This document shows positions 1 to 8,089 of a stretch of 17,843 nt of DNA, in pieces; the first letter of the stretch is position 1, and every line of letters starts with the position of its first letter. The translations under genes were made by a program, and so were the position numbers. The stretch comes from Acidianus hospitalis. Lineage in GTDB: Archaea > Thermoproteota > Thermoprotei_A > Sulfolobales > Sulfolobaceae. The notes below the pieces were generated by a model that was not told the origin of the DNA, made no database searches, and worked only from the letters and a program-made list of their open reading frames with translations. The stretch covers positions 1-17,843 of the forward strand of contig JAWDOK010000022.1 of assembly GCA_046533895.1 (NCBI GenBank), given 5' to 3'.

Positions 1-287
1 TAATAAACAAGCACGTAGTAGAAGAATGCTTTTCTGAAGAAGAGTTAAAAACCAGATATTTCGATAGTGTTATTATTAATAATAAGAAATACGAAAGATA
101 TTCCTTTAGGTTTACTTTTCCTCAATTAGATAATATCGGCTATATATTTAATGCGGCAATTATTGAGTATGAGCCGTTCCCTGAAGAGTTAGTACCTAAT
201 GTTATTTTAGGTAGAGAAGATTTTTTGAGGGATTTGATAGTTTGCTTGTATAAATCTGAATTGATAACCATATATAAGGAATTTTAG
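1..287 (+). CDS. 3' end of a gene for a possible retropepsin-like (clan AA) aspartic protease family protein (partial)
   Basis: The frame is open from the left edge (first full codon at 3) and ends with TAG at 285-287, giving about 94 C-terminal residues. The start lies outside the window. The most telling stretch is near the end: P-N-V-I-L-G-R-E-D-F-L followed by a hydrophobic strand and L-I-T-I. That is close to the 'N-(I/V)-(I/L)-(I/L)-G-R-D-F-L' helix and last strand of retropepsin-like domains. The catalytic D-T/S-G motif would lie upstream, outside the window, so activity cannot be judged. The stop at 285-287 abuts the trpB-like remnant that follows. The coding frame is well supported by its amino-acid composition; the family call is an inference from one motif. 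Confidence 0.5.
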   Translation, partial: INKHVVEECFSEEELKTRYFDSVIINNKKYERYSFRFTFPQLDNIGYIFNAAIIEYEPFPEELVPNVILGREDFLRDLIVCLYKSELITIYKEF

Positions 288-414
288 CTTTCGAAAACCT
301 GCGTATAATATTTTATATTTTGACCTAGATCTGGAGAAAACAGTACTGGTTAGCTTTTCTGGCCATGGTCTATTAGATTTAGCAAACTATGCTGAAGTAC
401 TAGGTTTCAAATAA
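286..414 (+). pseudogene. trpB2: 3' remnant of a trpB2-type tryptophan synthase beta gene
   Basis: Reading the frame that ends with TAA at 412-414 gives a tail of E-K-T-V-L-V-S-F-S-G-H-G-L-L-D-L-A-N-Y followed by seven more residues. The S-G-H-G-x-x-D-L-x-x-Y signature after a short hydrophobic strand is the C-terminus of tryptophan synthase beta chains, especially the TrpB2 type found in archaea. Similarity appears to begin around 330. Upstream of that the frame stays open only because it crosses the end of the preceding gene in another phase. There is no start codon, no promoter and no body of the enzyme (about 430 residues in the family). I therefore read it as a leftover of a deleted or rearranged trpB2 gene. 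It could instead be a chance match, but the order and spacing of the motif make that unlikely. Confidence 0.6.
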
Positions 415-450
415 TGAGGGACTAACTTTCGACAGAATTTCATATACTCC

Positions 451-477
451 ACATTTTTTCTCTTTCCATTTAGATTC
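451..477 (+). terminator. pyrimidine/T-rich tract, possible transcript end
   Basis: A run of T and C including six consecutive T (about 455-460) lies between the left-end remnants and the propeller gene. Archaeal termination in Sulfolobales commonly occurs at such T-rich tracts on the coding strand. No stem precedes it, so the call rests on composition only. Confidence 0.3.
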
Positions 478-498
478 TTATTTTTTGCGATAAAAATC

Positions 499-505
499 TT
501 TATAA
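499..505 (+). promoter_or_regulatory. TATA box of the beta-propeller gene
   Basis: TTTATAA, preceded by a purine-rich BRE-like stretch (491-497), is centred about 27 bp upstream of the ATG at 529. This spacing puts the transcription start at or next to the start codon, so the mRNA should be leaderless. Confidence 0.6.
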
Positions 506-528
506 CCTCTATATAATCTATATAGGCA

Positions 529-1878
529 ATGAAAAGAGAGCTAGCCGTAATTATGCTCATATTGATTTTTTTAATAATTATAATATTACATTCTTTTTCA
601 TTTCTACTATATTATCATGGTAATCAAAGGCAGTTTTCTCATTCTTCTAATTCTAAAGAAATTCGCAATATATATAATTTAACTGTATATGAGGTATCTT
701 TCGCTACACCTTATGATAGAAATACAACATTATTTGAGGGAGTTCCGTCCCACGTGTATTTTATCCCAGTTAAGACTGGATTTTTCATTCTAAATGTCAC
801 TACGGCCATTGTAGTTCCTCCTTCAGTATATCATTGTTTATTGCTAGTAACGACTTCTGGTCCAATGAACTTAGCTAATAGACAACTTTACTCTTGCCAA
901 GGTTGTGTTTATGCTATAAATATATCTAATGGAGAAATAGTCTGGTTTCAAAAATTTAATAATCAAATAATGACACAACCTATTGTCATTAACTGTATAG
1001 TAATAATTGGCCTTGGGAATAATATTTTCCAAAATTGTCATGTAAGAGGTACTGGTGATAATGCTATATTAGCATTAAATGCAACTACTGGTAAAGTTTT
1101 ATGGGAATATAAAACCTTAGGAGAGGATATGCCGACTCCAACGTTTTATAACGGCAAGATCATTGAAGCTAACGGAAACGGACAAGTTTTTGCATTAAAT
1201 TTGCAAGGAGAAGTTTGCTGGTGTAAAAATATAACTTCCTATGATAGCATGTCATCCCCGTTACTGGTTAACGGTGTAGTTTATTTTGGAAGTGCAAATC
1301 CATACATTTTTTGGGCTATTAATGCTACTAATGGAAACATAATATGGTATGTAAATTTTTCATCAATTTATCCTTCTTTAGGTGGTTTAGATGATTCATC
1401 GCCGGCTTATTGTAACGGAATAATTGTAAGTGCTTATACTATAAAGACTAATGTTTCAATTAAGGAAATATTATTCGCAGTAAATGCTACTAACGGGAAA
1501 ATCTTATGGTGCATAGATGAGGGCTGTACAAAGATTCCGCCTAACCTAGAATCCCCACCACCTACCATATTCAACGGCGTTGTTTATCACGATTCTCCAG
1601 TAGGTATACTTTATGCCGTAAATTTAACTTCTGGAAAAATTATTTGGGCTTTCAAAACTGGATTTACTGTAGATAATCCCGAAATATATGAAGGTAAGAT
1701 AATTATACAGAACGCTAGTGGATACTTGTTTGTTTTATCTTACCAAGGTAATCTCCTCAAGGGCTTTCAAACACCTGTAATGCCGGGTCCGGGTAATATG
1801 CTCTTAACTTGCAATTCTCTTATACTAGTAGGAGTTAATGGAATAGTAGATTCTTTACCTCTCTACTGTTTGACATAA
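529..1878 (+). CDS. secreted or membrane-anchored PQQ-like beta-propeller repeat protein
   Basis: This 449-residue protein has a short K/R start and one hydrophobic segment (about residues 5-28) that should act as a signal anchor, leaving the rest outside the cell. The body carries at least six PQQ-like propeller blades. Each has the pattern A-(I/L/V)-N-x-x-(N/S/T)-G-x-(I/V)-x-W: residues about 129-139, 182-192, 222-231 (degenerate, N-L-Q-G-E), 263-273, 317-327 and 362-373. Twelve N-x-S/T sequons, several inside the blades (N131, N184, N265, N319, N365), fit heavy S-layer-type glycosylation. There are about eleven cysteines, some paired as C-x-x-C (C123/C126) or C-x-C (C230/C232), which may form disulfides. 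I see no cytochrome motif or clear PQQ dehydrogenase residues, so a binding or scaffold role is as likely as an enzyme. The start follows a well-placed TATA box. The 3' end overlaps treY by 16 bp. Confidence 0.85.
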   Translation: MKRELAVIMLILIFLIIIILHSFSFLLYYHGNQRQFSHSSNSKEIRNIYNLTVYEVSFATPYDRNTTLFEGVPSHVYFIPVKTGFFILNVTTAIVVPPSVYHCLLLVTTSGPMNLANRQLYSCQGCVYAINISNGEIVWFQKFNNQIMTQPIVINCIVIIGLGNNIFQNCHVRGTGDNAILALNATTGKVLWEYKTLGEDMPTPTFYNGKIIEANGNGQVFALNLQGEVCWCKNITSYDSMSSPLLVNGVVYFGSANPYIFWAINATNGNIIWYVNFSSIYPSLGGLDDSSPAYCNGIIVSAYTIKTNVSIKEILFAVNATNGKILWCIDEGCTKIPPNLESPPPTIFNGVVYHDSPVGILYAVNLTSGKIIWAFKTGFTVDNPEIYEGKIIIQNASGYLFVLSYQGNLLKGFQTPVMPGPGNMLLTCNSLILVGVNGIVDSLPLYCLT

Positions 1879-4055
1879 ACCCCAAAAGGTAATTCTCTGC
1901 TTTTTATTACGCCTTCGTGAACGGAGGAATCTATAATGCCTATATATTTCCCTTTTACTTTAACTTCGAAATTCTCGAAAGGATAAAACGTAACTAAAGT
2001 GATTAACCCATTTCTTTCAAACCCGCAACCGTTAAGCTTTATTGGCCTATAGCCTTTAAATAACTCCTTTCTATCTCTTCTTAAGTTTAGCAACTTCCAA
2101 GTTACGTATAGCTTAAGTTTGCCAAATTCTTCGTTCTTAAATAAAGTCACGGGATCTTCTGATTTTACTTCTTTAAGCATTTCCGCTAGTGTGTTGAAGT
2201 CTACTTTTCTTCTATTGTCCGGGTCAACCATTAAGTAAGTTAGGGTTTCATTACCTTGGTAAATATCTGGCAACCCTGGAGAAGTGAGCTTTATTATTAC
2301 TTGTTCTACTGAGTAAATGCTACCTACTTTATTTATCTTTTTAAAGAATGGAATAAAAGAGGATAAGAATTCTTCATCCTTAATAACTCTTCTTACAAAA
2401 TTAATTGTAGCATCTTCGTACTCTTGGTTTGGATTTAACCAGGAAGTATTTATTTTCTCTTCTCTTATTGCTTTAATCATATAATTTACTAACCTGTCCT
2501 CGTATTCTTTTGAATAACCGTTCCACGTGCCTAGTAAAACTTGATAAAATCTGTATTCGTCGTTCCTTATAGGATATCCTTTAACCTTGTATTTTTCATT
2601 TATAGTACTCCATCTCTTAATTAGATTTCTCCATTCTTCTGGAAAATTACTTAAGGCATTTATTCTTGATCTTGCGTCTTCACTAAGCTTTGTATCGTGA
2701 GTCGATGTATCTATCATAGTGTTTGGCCAAAACAGTTCTCTTTCCATATTTCTAGCGTGAAATTCTTCGCATGAAATGCCAAATTTTAGGTCACTCCCAA
2801 CTTCGTTTAGCGAAACTAACAGATTGTATCTATAAAAGAGAGTATCTTCATAACCTTTCGCCATTATTGGATCTTCAAGCTGTTGTAAAATCATCATCCC
2901 TTTTCTTTCGTTAATTAAATCAAGGATAGTTTCATCTGCGCATTCCTTTATTTCTTCAATATCTTCCCACTCAATTTCATCCTCTGTAATGTACGTTCTG
3001 TAAACGTTAAGGCACGATAAGAATTTTACTAGGCTTTCTTTCTTAATCTCTCTCCCTGTTAGTTCCTTCAATTTTCTCAATATTCTATCCACGTCACCGT
3101 AGAAGAGCTGGTTTATCACGTCGATCTTTGCCTTAATTTTTTCTTCCTCTAGGTCTATCTTTTGGCCTACGAAATCCTCATATATTTCTTTAAATTTCCC
3201 CTCATTTTTTGAATTGACAAAAAGTAAATTCACGTCCCTCATAAAATCATAGCCAGTAGTTCCGTCGATTTTCCAGTCCCTCAACTTCTCCTTTGGCGAA
3301 AGGATCTTCTCTACTACTATGTACTTATCATTACCCATTTTTTCCCTTAGCATTTCAAGGTATTTTCTAGGATTTAGTAGACCGTCTATATGGTCAACTC
3401 TCAAGCCGTCAATGCAGTCCTTCAGTTCAAAAATTTTCTCGTGATACTCGTTAAATACTTCCTTATCTTCTTGCCTTATTCCTATTAACCCGTTTACGTC
3501 AAAGAACCTCCTATAATTTATTTTATCAAATCTTTTCCAGTAAACAAGCTCGTAGTTTTGTTTCTTTAATAACTCCTTAATGTCTTTACCTTCTCCTATA
3601 AGCGGTAACTTTAATCCTTGATAATCTAGAAATTTTTCCCCTTTCTCTTCAACAATTTTCAGTTTACTTAGGTCTTCCTCTCCTAGAATTGGCAAGACTA
3701 TTTTATCTCCGTCAAAGTCAAAGAATTTCCTATATTTAGAATTCGAATTTCTTAGAAAGTCTAGCAAGTAAGGATTTTCTAGAGCCATGTGGTTAGGTAC
3801 AATATCTACTATTATCTTCATTCCTCTTTTTCTTGCTTCCTTACAAAGTTCAAGGAATTTTTCTTCACCGCCTAAATCTTCGCTAACCTTCTTGAAGTCA
3901 TAAACGTCGTAACCGTGAGTACTTCCTTTCCTTGCCTGTAATATTGGGGATAAATATAACCATTCTACACCTAAATCGTGCAAGTAATCCAGGATTGATA
4001 TTAAATTAGAAAAATTAAATTCCTTATTTAACTGTATTCTGTAGCTCACGTTCAC
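1863..4055 (-). CDS. treY: maltooligosyltrehalose synthase (GH13_26)
   Basis: TreY isomerises the reducing-end alpha-1,4 bond of maltooligosaccharides to the alpha-1,1 bond of trehalose, in the cytoplasm. The protein has 730 residues, the normal length for Sulfolobus TreY (about 720-730). Visible GH13 landmarks are L-Y-L-S-P (34-38), H-G-Y-D (47-50), D-I-V-P-N-H-M (84-90), and G-L-R-V-D-H-I-D-G-L with the nucleophile at D221. The acid/base E249 is in V-V-E-K, and the third carboxylate D454 is in S-T-H-D-T-K. G-T-T-G-Y-D-F (265-271) and Q-Q-L-E-D-P-x-x-A-K-G (391-401) are TreY hallmarks. The start codon is GTG at 4055, inside the treX stop (GTGA, 4-bp overlap), so the two genes should be translationally coupled in one treX-treY transcript. 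The C-terminus runs 16 bp into the convergent propeller gene. Confidence 0.96.
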   Translation of the reverse strand: MNVSYRIQLNKEFNFSNLISILDYLHDLGVEWLYLSPILQARKGSTHGYDVYDFKKVSEDLGGEEKFLELCKEARKRGMKIIVDIVPNHMALENPYLLDFLRNSNSKYRKFFDFDGDKIVLPILGEEDLSKLKIVEEKGEKFLDYQGLKLPLIGEGKDIKELLKKQNYELVYWKRFDKINYRRFFDVNGLIGIRQEDKEVFNEYHEKIFELKDCIDGLRVDHIDGLLNPRKYLEMLREKMGNDKYIVVEKILSPKEKLRDWKIDGTTGYDFMRDVNLLFVNSKNEGKFKEIYEDFVGQKIDLEEEKIKAKIDVINQLFYGDVDRILRKLKELTGREIKKESLVKFLSCLNVYRTYITEDEIEWEDIEEIKECADETILDLINERKGMMILQQLEDPIMAKGYEDTLFYRYNLLVSLNEVGSDLKFGISCEEFHARNMERELFWPNTMIDTSTHDTKLSEDARSRINALSNFPEEWRNLIKRWSTINEKYKVKGYPIRNDEYRFYQVLLGTWNGYSKEYEDRLVNYMIKAIREEKINTSWLNPNQEYEDATINFVRRVIKDEEFLSSFIPFFKKINKVGSIYSVEQVIIKLTSPGLPDIYQGNETLTYLMVDPDNRRKVDFNTLAEMLKEVKSEDPVTLFKNEEFGKLKLYVTWKLLNLRRDRKELFKGYRPIKLNGCGFERNGLITLVTFYPFENFEVKVKGKYIGIIDSSVHEGVIKSRELPFGVYVKQ

Positions 4056-6184
4056 ACTCTCTTATATATTATTGCTGTTCTTCCTTCAACTTGAATTTCT
4101 TGCTCTGCCTTAACTATTTTCTCATTCTCCTTAGGTTCTCTTAAACAACTCCAAGCTACTAACTCCCATTTTTCTCCTAGTTTAGGTATCTTGAATTTTA
4201 TACTACTCGGACTACCGTTGAGTATCACTAGGAAAGTATCATCTGCTACTCTTTCTCCTCTTTCGTTTACTTCATCCATAGCATCTCCTGATAGGACAAA
4301 GGCTATTGTTTGCGTTGGAGAGTTCCAAGTTTTATCATCTATTTCAGTTCCTGCAGGAGAAATCCAGGTTAAATCCTTATAAGGAGAACCGAATAGCTTC
4401 CTACCTTGGAAGAACTTCCTCCTCCTAAAAATAGGATGAGCTTTCCTGAAATATATCATCGATTTTACGAAATCTCTGAAAGCTTTTTTCCTTTCATCTA
4501 AGTTCCAGTCGTACCAAGAAATTTCATTATCCTGACAAAATGCGTTATTATTACCTTTCTGTGTCCTGCTCAATTCGTCTCCTCCTAATAGCATTGGTAC
4601 TCCTTGACTTATGAATAATGTTATCATGAAATTCCTCTTTTGTTTTTCTCTACAAGCTATTACGTTAGGATCTTGCGTTTCTCCTTCAAAACCGCAGTTC
4701 CAGCTATAATTTTCATCCATTCCGTCCTTATTATCAAATCCATTTGCTTCATTATGTTTTTGATTATAGCTTACTAAATCTTGTAATGTAAACCCATCGT
4801 GGGAAGTAACGTAGTTAATGCTAGCGAAGGGTGTTCTTCCAGAGCCTTGATAAAGATCTGGAGATCCCATTAATCTGTTTGCTAATTCAGAGTAAAGCAT
4901 TGGTTCTCCTCTCCAAAACCTCCTTATAGTATCTCTGTACTTGCCGTTCCACTCTGCCCATTGGTAAGGGAAATTGCCTACTTGATAGCCTCCTTCTCCT
5001 ACATCCCAAGGTTCTGCAATTAGTTTTACTCTAGATAGGATAGGGTCTTGTTGAATTGCTACAAAGAAAGTTGATAGCATATTAACGCTGTAAAGCTCTC
5101 TAGCTAAAGCTGACGCAAGGTCAAATCTGAAACCATCAACGTGCATTTCTAAAACCCAATAACGTAAGCTATCCAAGACCATTTGCAAAACTCTTGGATG
5201 CCTTAAATTCAATGTATTGCCAGCCCCAGTGAAGTCCATGTAATACCTAGGATTTTGGGGATTTAACATGTAATACGACGAATTATCAATTCCCCTGAAG
5301 CTCAATGTAGGCCCTAACTGATTTCCTTCTCCCGTATGATTGTAAACAACATCTATTATAACTTCAATTCCAGCAGCGTGGAGTTCTTTAACCATTTTCT
5401 TGAATTCTACTACTTGTTTTCCTAAGCAGTCAGTTGCGTAACCGCAATCCGGTGCAAAGTAAGCTATTGGATTGTAACCCCAATAGTTAGTTAATCCTTT
5501 CTCTACTAGGAATCTATCTCTAACAAATTGCTGTACCGGCATTAATTCTACTGCAGTAATTCCTAAGTCCTTAAAATAGGAAATTGCAGATTTAGAGGCT
5601 AAGCCGAGGAATTTTCCTCTTATCTTTTCGTCTATATCGTCTCTTTTTATAGAAAAACCCTTAACGTGAGTTTCATAAATTACAGTTTGAGACCAAGGTA
5701 TCCTTAAACTTAAAGGCTTATCGTCTTCCCAATCGAATTCATCACTTACAACTACGGACTTCGGAATAAAAGGCGTAGAATCTCTCTCATCAAAGGATAA
5801 ATCTTGGTTTGGGTCACCTATTTTGTAACCGAAAAGTGAGTCGTCCCATTTTATAAAACCTGCAACTGCCTTAGCGTAAGGGTCAATGAGAGTTTTATTT
5901 TTATTAAACCTTAACCCTTGTTCAGGCTTATATGGACCGTCTACCTTGTAAGCATAAAGTTGTCCTGGCATGATTCCAGGGACACAAACGTGCCAAAGGT
6001 CTCCCGTTTTTTCTTTAACTTCTATTACTTCCTTAGGCTCCTTATCATCTGGATGAGAGAAAAGTAATAGTTGTACTGCTGTAGCGTTTTCAGAAAATAG
6101 CACGAAATTAGCTCCGTCTTTCGTTAAAGATACTCCTAAAGGATAAGGATAGCCAGGTCTTGTAGGTATTTGCACAAAAGCCAT
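4052..6184 (-). CDS. treX: glycogen debranching enzyme (isoamylase-type, GH13)
   Basis: TreX hydrolyses alpha-1,6 branches of glycogen and supplies linear maltooligosaccharides to TreY and TreZ. It has 710 residues, close to the Sulfolobus enzyme (718). The N-terminal CBM48-like domain spans about 12-130 (P-L-G-V-x-x-x-x-x-G-A-N-F-V-L-F-S-E-N-A). The (beta/alpha)8 domain follows, with V-E-L-M-P-V (212-217), D-V-V-Y-N-H-T (278-284), G-F-R-F-D with nucleophile D355, L-I-A-E-P-W-D with acid/base E391, and T-S-H-D-G with D463. These lie a constant 8 positions before D363/E399/D471 of the S. solfataricus enzyme as I remember it, so the catalytic set is complete. The ATG at 6184 follows a TATA-like stretch about 25 bp upstream. 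The gene is first in a treX-treY unit, divergent from treZ. Confidence 0.96.
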   Translation of the reverse strand: MAFVQIPTRPGYPYPLGVSLTKDGANFVLFSENATAVQLLLFSHPDDKEPKEVIEVKEKTGDLWHVCVPGIMPGQLYAYKVDGPYKPEQGLRFNKNKTLIDPYAKAVAGFIKWDDSLFGYKIGDPNQDLSFDERDSTPFIPKSVVVSDEFDWEDDKPLSLRIPWSQTVIYETHVKGFSIKRDDIDEKIRGKFLGLASKSAISYFKDLGITAVELMPVQQFVRDRFLVEKGLTNYWGYNPIAYFAPDCGYATDCLGKQVVEFKKMVKELHAAGIEVIIDVVYNHTGEGNQLGPTLSFRGIDNSSYYMLNPQNPRYYMDFTGAGNTLNLRHPRVLQMVLDSLRYWVLEMHVDGFRFDLASALARELYSVNMLSTFFVAIQQDPILSRVKLIAEPWDVGEGGYQVGNFPYQWAEWNGKYRDTIRRFWRGEPMLYSELANRLMGSPDLYQGSGRTPFASINYVTSHDGFTLQDLVSYNQKHNEANGFDNKDGMDENYSWNCGFEGETQDPNVIACREKQKRNFMITLFISQGVPMLLGGDELSRTQKGNNNAFCQDNEISWYDWNLDERKKAFRDFVKSMIYFRKAHPIFRRRKFFQGRKLFGSPYKDLTWISPAGTEIDDKTWNSPTQTIAFVLSGDAMDEVNERGERVADDTFLVILNGSPSSIKFKIPKLGEKWELVAWSCLREPKENEKIVKAEQEIQVEGRTAIIYKRV

Positions 6185-6204
6185 ACTAGAATATAATGGT
6201 GAGC

Positions 6205-6213
6205 AAAATTAAG
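6205..6213 (-). promoter_or_regulatory. TATA-like box for treX-treY
   Basis: Read on the minus strand, CTTAATTTT lies about 25 bp upstream of the treX ATG (6184), the spacing expected for a leaderless archaeal promoter. The match to the TTTATA consensus is modest. Confidence 0.4.
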
Positions 6214-6314
6214 TTTCGCTTAAAATTATTCGTGAACTTTCGTTTTAATTCTCAGTAATTTATGGCTAAGATAATAAATTGTGATAACCTCAAATTTGCA
6301 ATGCACAATCGGAG

Positions 6315-6356
6315 TCTCATGGGCTTCTCGATCCCTATCAAGTTCTCATGGGATCG
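6315..6356. repeat. hairpin and direct repeat in the treX-treZ control region
   Basis: Two identical 9-bp copies of TCTCATGGG lie 29 bp apart (6315-6323 and 6344-6352), close to three helical turns. Overlapping them is a perfect 7-bp inverted repeat, CGATCCC (6329-6335) and GGGATCG (6350-6356), with a 14-nt loop. The block is more GC-rich than its surroundings and ends 25 bp before the treZ TATA box. This position suits a regulator binding site for the divergent promoters; a small structured RNA is the alternative. I do not recognise it as a known element. The remainder of the 225-bp gap is AT-rich and holds no credible ORF. Confidence 0.5.
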
Positions 6357-6380
6357 CATTACTGCTAGATTTTGCCTAAA

Positions 6381-6389
6381 CTTATAATA
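6381..6389 (+). promoter_or_regulatory. TATA box of treZ
   Basis: CTTATAATA is centred about 25 bp upstream of the treZ ATG (6410), which fits a leaderless mRNA. Confidence 0.55.
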
Positions 6390-6409
6390 AGCCTTTCCCC
6401 CTTTAGTAT

Positions 6410-8089
6410 ATGGATATAGGAGCGAATTTTGATGGAAAATCAACATTCTTCAGAGTATGGGCTCCTTATAATAAGGAGGTATTTTTAGTTCTCTATAAAG
6501 ATGGGGAAAGAAAAGTAATAAAAATGGAATTAGAGGACGAGGAAAGAGGTTATTTTTCAGTTGAGGTAGATAACGCAAAGCCCGGAGATATGTATACTTA
6601 CATGATAGGAGGAAAAGAGTATCCAGACCCGGCATCAAGGTTTCAACCAGAAGGAGTTCACGGTAAATCCCAAATAATTGGTGATTTTTCCTGGGACGAT
6701 TATAACTGGAAAGGAATAGATTTTCCTATAATTTACGAATTGCATGTAGGAACTTTTGGAGGGGACTTTGAAGGAGTTAAGAGAAAATTGGATTATTTAA
6801 AAGAACTAGGAGTTACAGCAATTGAGTTAATGCCAGTTCACCAATTTGCAGGCAATAGAAACTGGGGTTACGACGGAGTATTACTTTATGCAGTGCAAAA
6901 CAGTTATGGTGGACCTCAAAAGCTTAAGGAATTAGTAAATGAAGCTCATAAGAAGGGTCTTGGAGTTATCTTAGATGTTGTTTATAATCATGTTGGGCCA
7001 GAAGGAAATTATCTTTCTGTTTTTGGTCCTTACTTTTCTACGAGATATAAAACCCCTTGGGGACCTATTTTTAACTTTGACGAAGCTTATAGTGACGAAG
7101 TGAGACATTACGTAGTGCAAAATGCTGTTTATTGGATTAAGGAATACCATGTTGACGGCCTTAGATTAGATGCCGTGCATAGTATATTTGATAATTCTCC
7201 TAAGCACATTTTAGAAGAAATAAGAGATGCTGTAAAGGAAGCTAACCCTAAGGCGTTATTAATTGCTGAAAGTGATTTAAACGATCCAAGGATAATATTG
7301 CCTAAGGATAAGTGCGGTTATTGTATAGATGCTCAATGGTCTGATGATTTTCATCATTCCCTGCATGCTTTACTTACCGGGGAAAGAGATTCATATTATG
7401 CCGACTTTGGAGAAATTACGCAGCTAGCTAAGGCAATAAAGGACGTTTTCGTATATGATGGAGTATACTCAAAGTTTAGGAAGAAAACTCACGGTAGGCA
7501 GGTAGGTAATTTACCTGGTAATAAGTTTGTAGTTTACGCTCAAAATCATGATCAAGTTGGTAATAGGAAGGACGGGAAAAGGTTGATATCTTTAGTTGGT
7601 GAAAAAGCGTTAATTGCCCCATTCCTTTACATATTATCTCCTTATATTCCAATGATATTCATGGGCGAGGAATATGGTGAAACAAATCCCTTCCTATTTT
7701 TCACGGATTTCTCTGACCCAGAAATAATAAAAGGCTTGAGGGAAGGCAGGAAAAGAGAGCTTGGAGAATATTATTACGACCCGCAAGATTACTCTACATT
7801 TGAGAAGTCAAAATTGAGTTGGAAGTTAGATGAGAGGATTCTATCCTTATACAAGGAATTGATAAGGTTGAGGAAAGAATTGTTTAACGACTTTTCTAGG
7901 AACGTAGATGTAAAAATAGAAGGCAACGCATGTATAATAATTAGGAGAAAGGAGAAATACCTAGTTATAGCATGTTTTAGTAAAACACATCTAGATCTTA
8001 AAGCGAAATCTATAATTACTACTGTGGGAATGCCATCTTCTCTTCCGGGGGAAGTTAGTGTGGGAGCAGGAGTTTATGAGGAGTTATGA
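6410..8089 (+). CDS. treZ: maltooligosyltrehalose trehalohydrolase (GH13)
   Basis: TreZ releases trehalose from the maltooligosyltrehalose made by TreY, completing the glycogen-to-trehalose route in the cytoplasm. Its 559 residues match the Sulfolobus enzymes (about 556-559). The N-terminal beta-sandwich domain covers about 1-90, with F-R-V-W-A-P-Y at 14-20. D-P-A-S-R-F-Q-P-E-G-V-H-G (73-85) is typical of the family. Catalytic-domain motifs are Y-E-L-H-V-G-T-F (109-116), D-V-V-Y-N-H-V-G-P-E-G-N (189-200), D-G-L-R-L-D-A with nucleophile D254, L-L-I-A-E-S-D with acid/base E287, and A-Q-N-H-D-Q-V-G-N-R with D381. The ATG at 6410 sits 25 bp after a TATA box. The gene is divergent from treX across 225 bp, and its 3' end overlaps the next minus-strand gene by 16 bp. 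Confidence 0.96.
   Translation: MDIGANFDGKSTFFRVWAPYNKEVFLVLYKDGERKVIKMELEDEERGYFSVEVDNAKPGDMYTYMIGGKEYPDPASRFQPEGVHGKSQIIGDFSWDDYNWKGIDFPIIYELHVGTFGGDFEGVKRKLDYLKELGVTAIELMPVHQFAGNRNWGYDGVLLYAVQNSYGGPQKLKELVNEAHKKGLGVILDVVYNHVGPEGNYLSVFGPYFSTRYKTPWGPIFNFDEAYSDEVRHYVVQNAVYWIKEYHVDGLRLDAVHSIFDNSPKHILEEIRDAVKEANPKALLIAESDLNDPRIILPKDKCGYCIDAQWSDDFHHSLHALLTGERDSYYADFGEITQLAKAIKDVFVYDGVYSKFRKKTHGRQVGNLPGNKFVVYAQNHDQVGNRKDGKRLISLVGEKALIAPFLYILSPYIPMIFMGEEYGETNPFLFFTDFSDPEIIKGLREGRKRELGEYYYDPQDYSTFEKSKLSWKLDERILSLYKELIRLRKELFNDFSRNVDVKIEGNACIIIRRKEKYLVIACFSKTHLDLKAKSIITTVGMPSSLPGEVSVGAGVYEEL

Noticed and set aside
4191..4382. Plus-strand open frame inside treX
   Set aside because: It lies fully antisense to the strongly supported treX gene and has no promoter or family resemblance.
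6290..6360. Possible box C/D small RNA, tRNA-like fragment or CRISPR repeats in the treX-treZ gap
   Set aside because: The two 9-bp repeats are too short and too few for a CRISPR array. The C/D-like boxes have wrong spacing and imperfect D boxes. No cloverleaf or T-loop can be formed.
6252..6638. Minus-strand open frames across the treX-treZ gap and the start of treZ
   Set aside because: They overlap the treZ promoter and coding sequence; the translations look random and no promoter fits.
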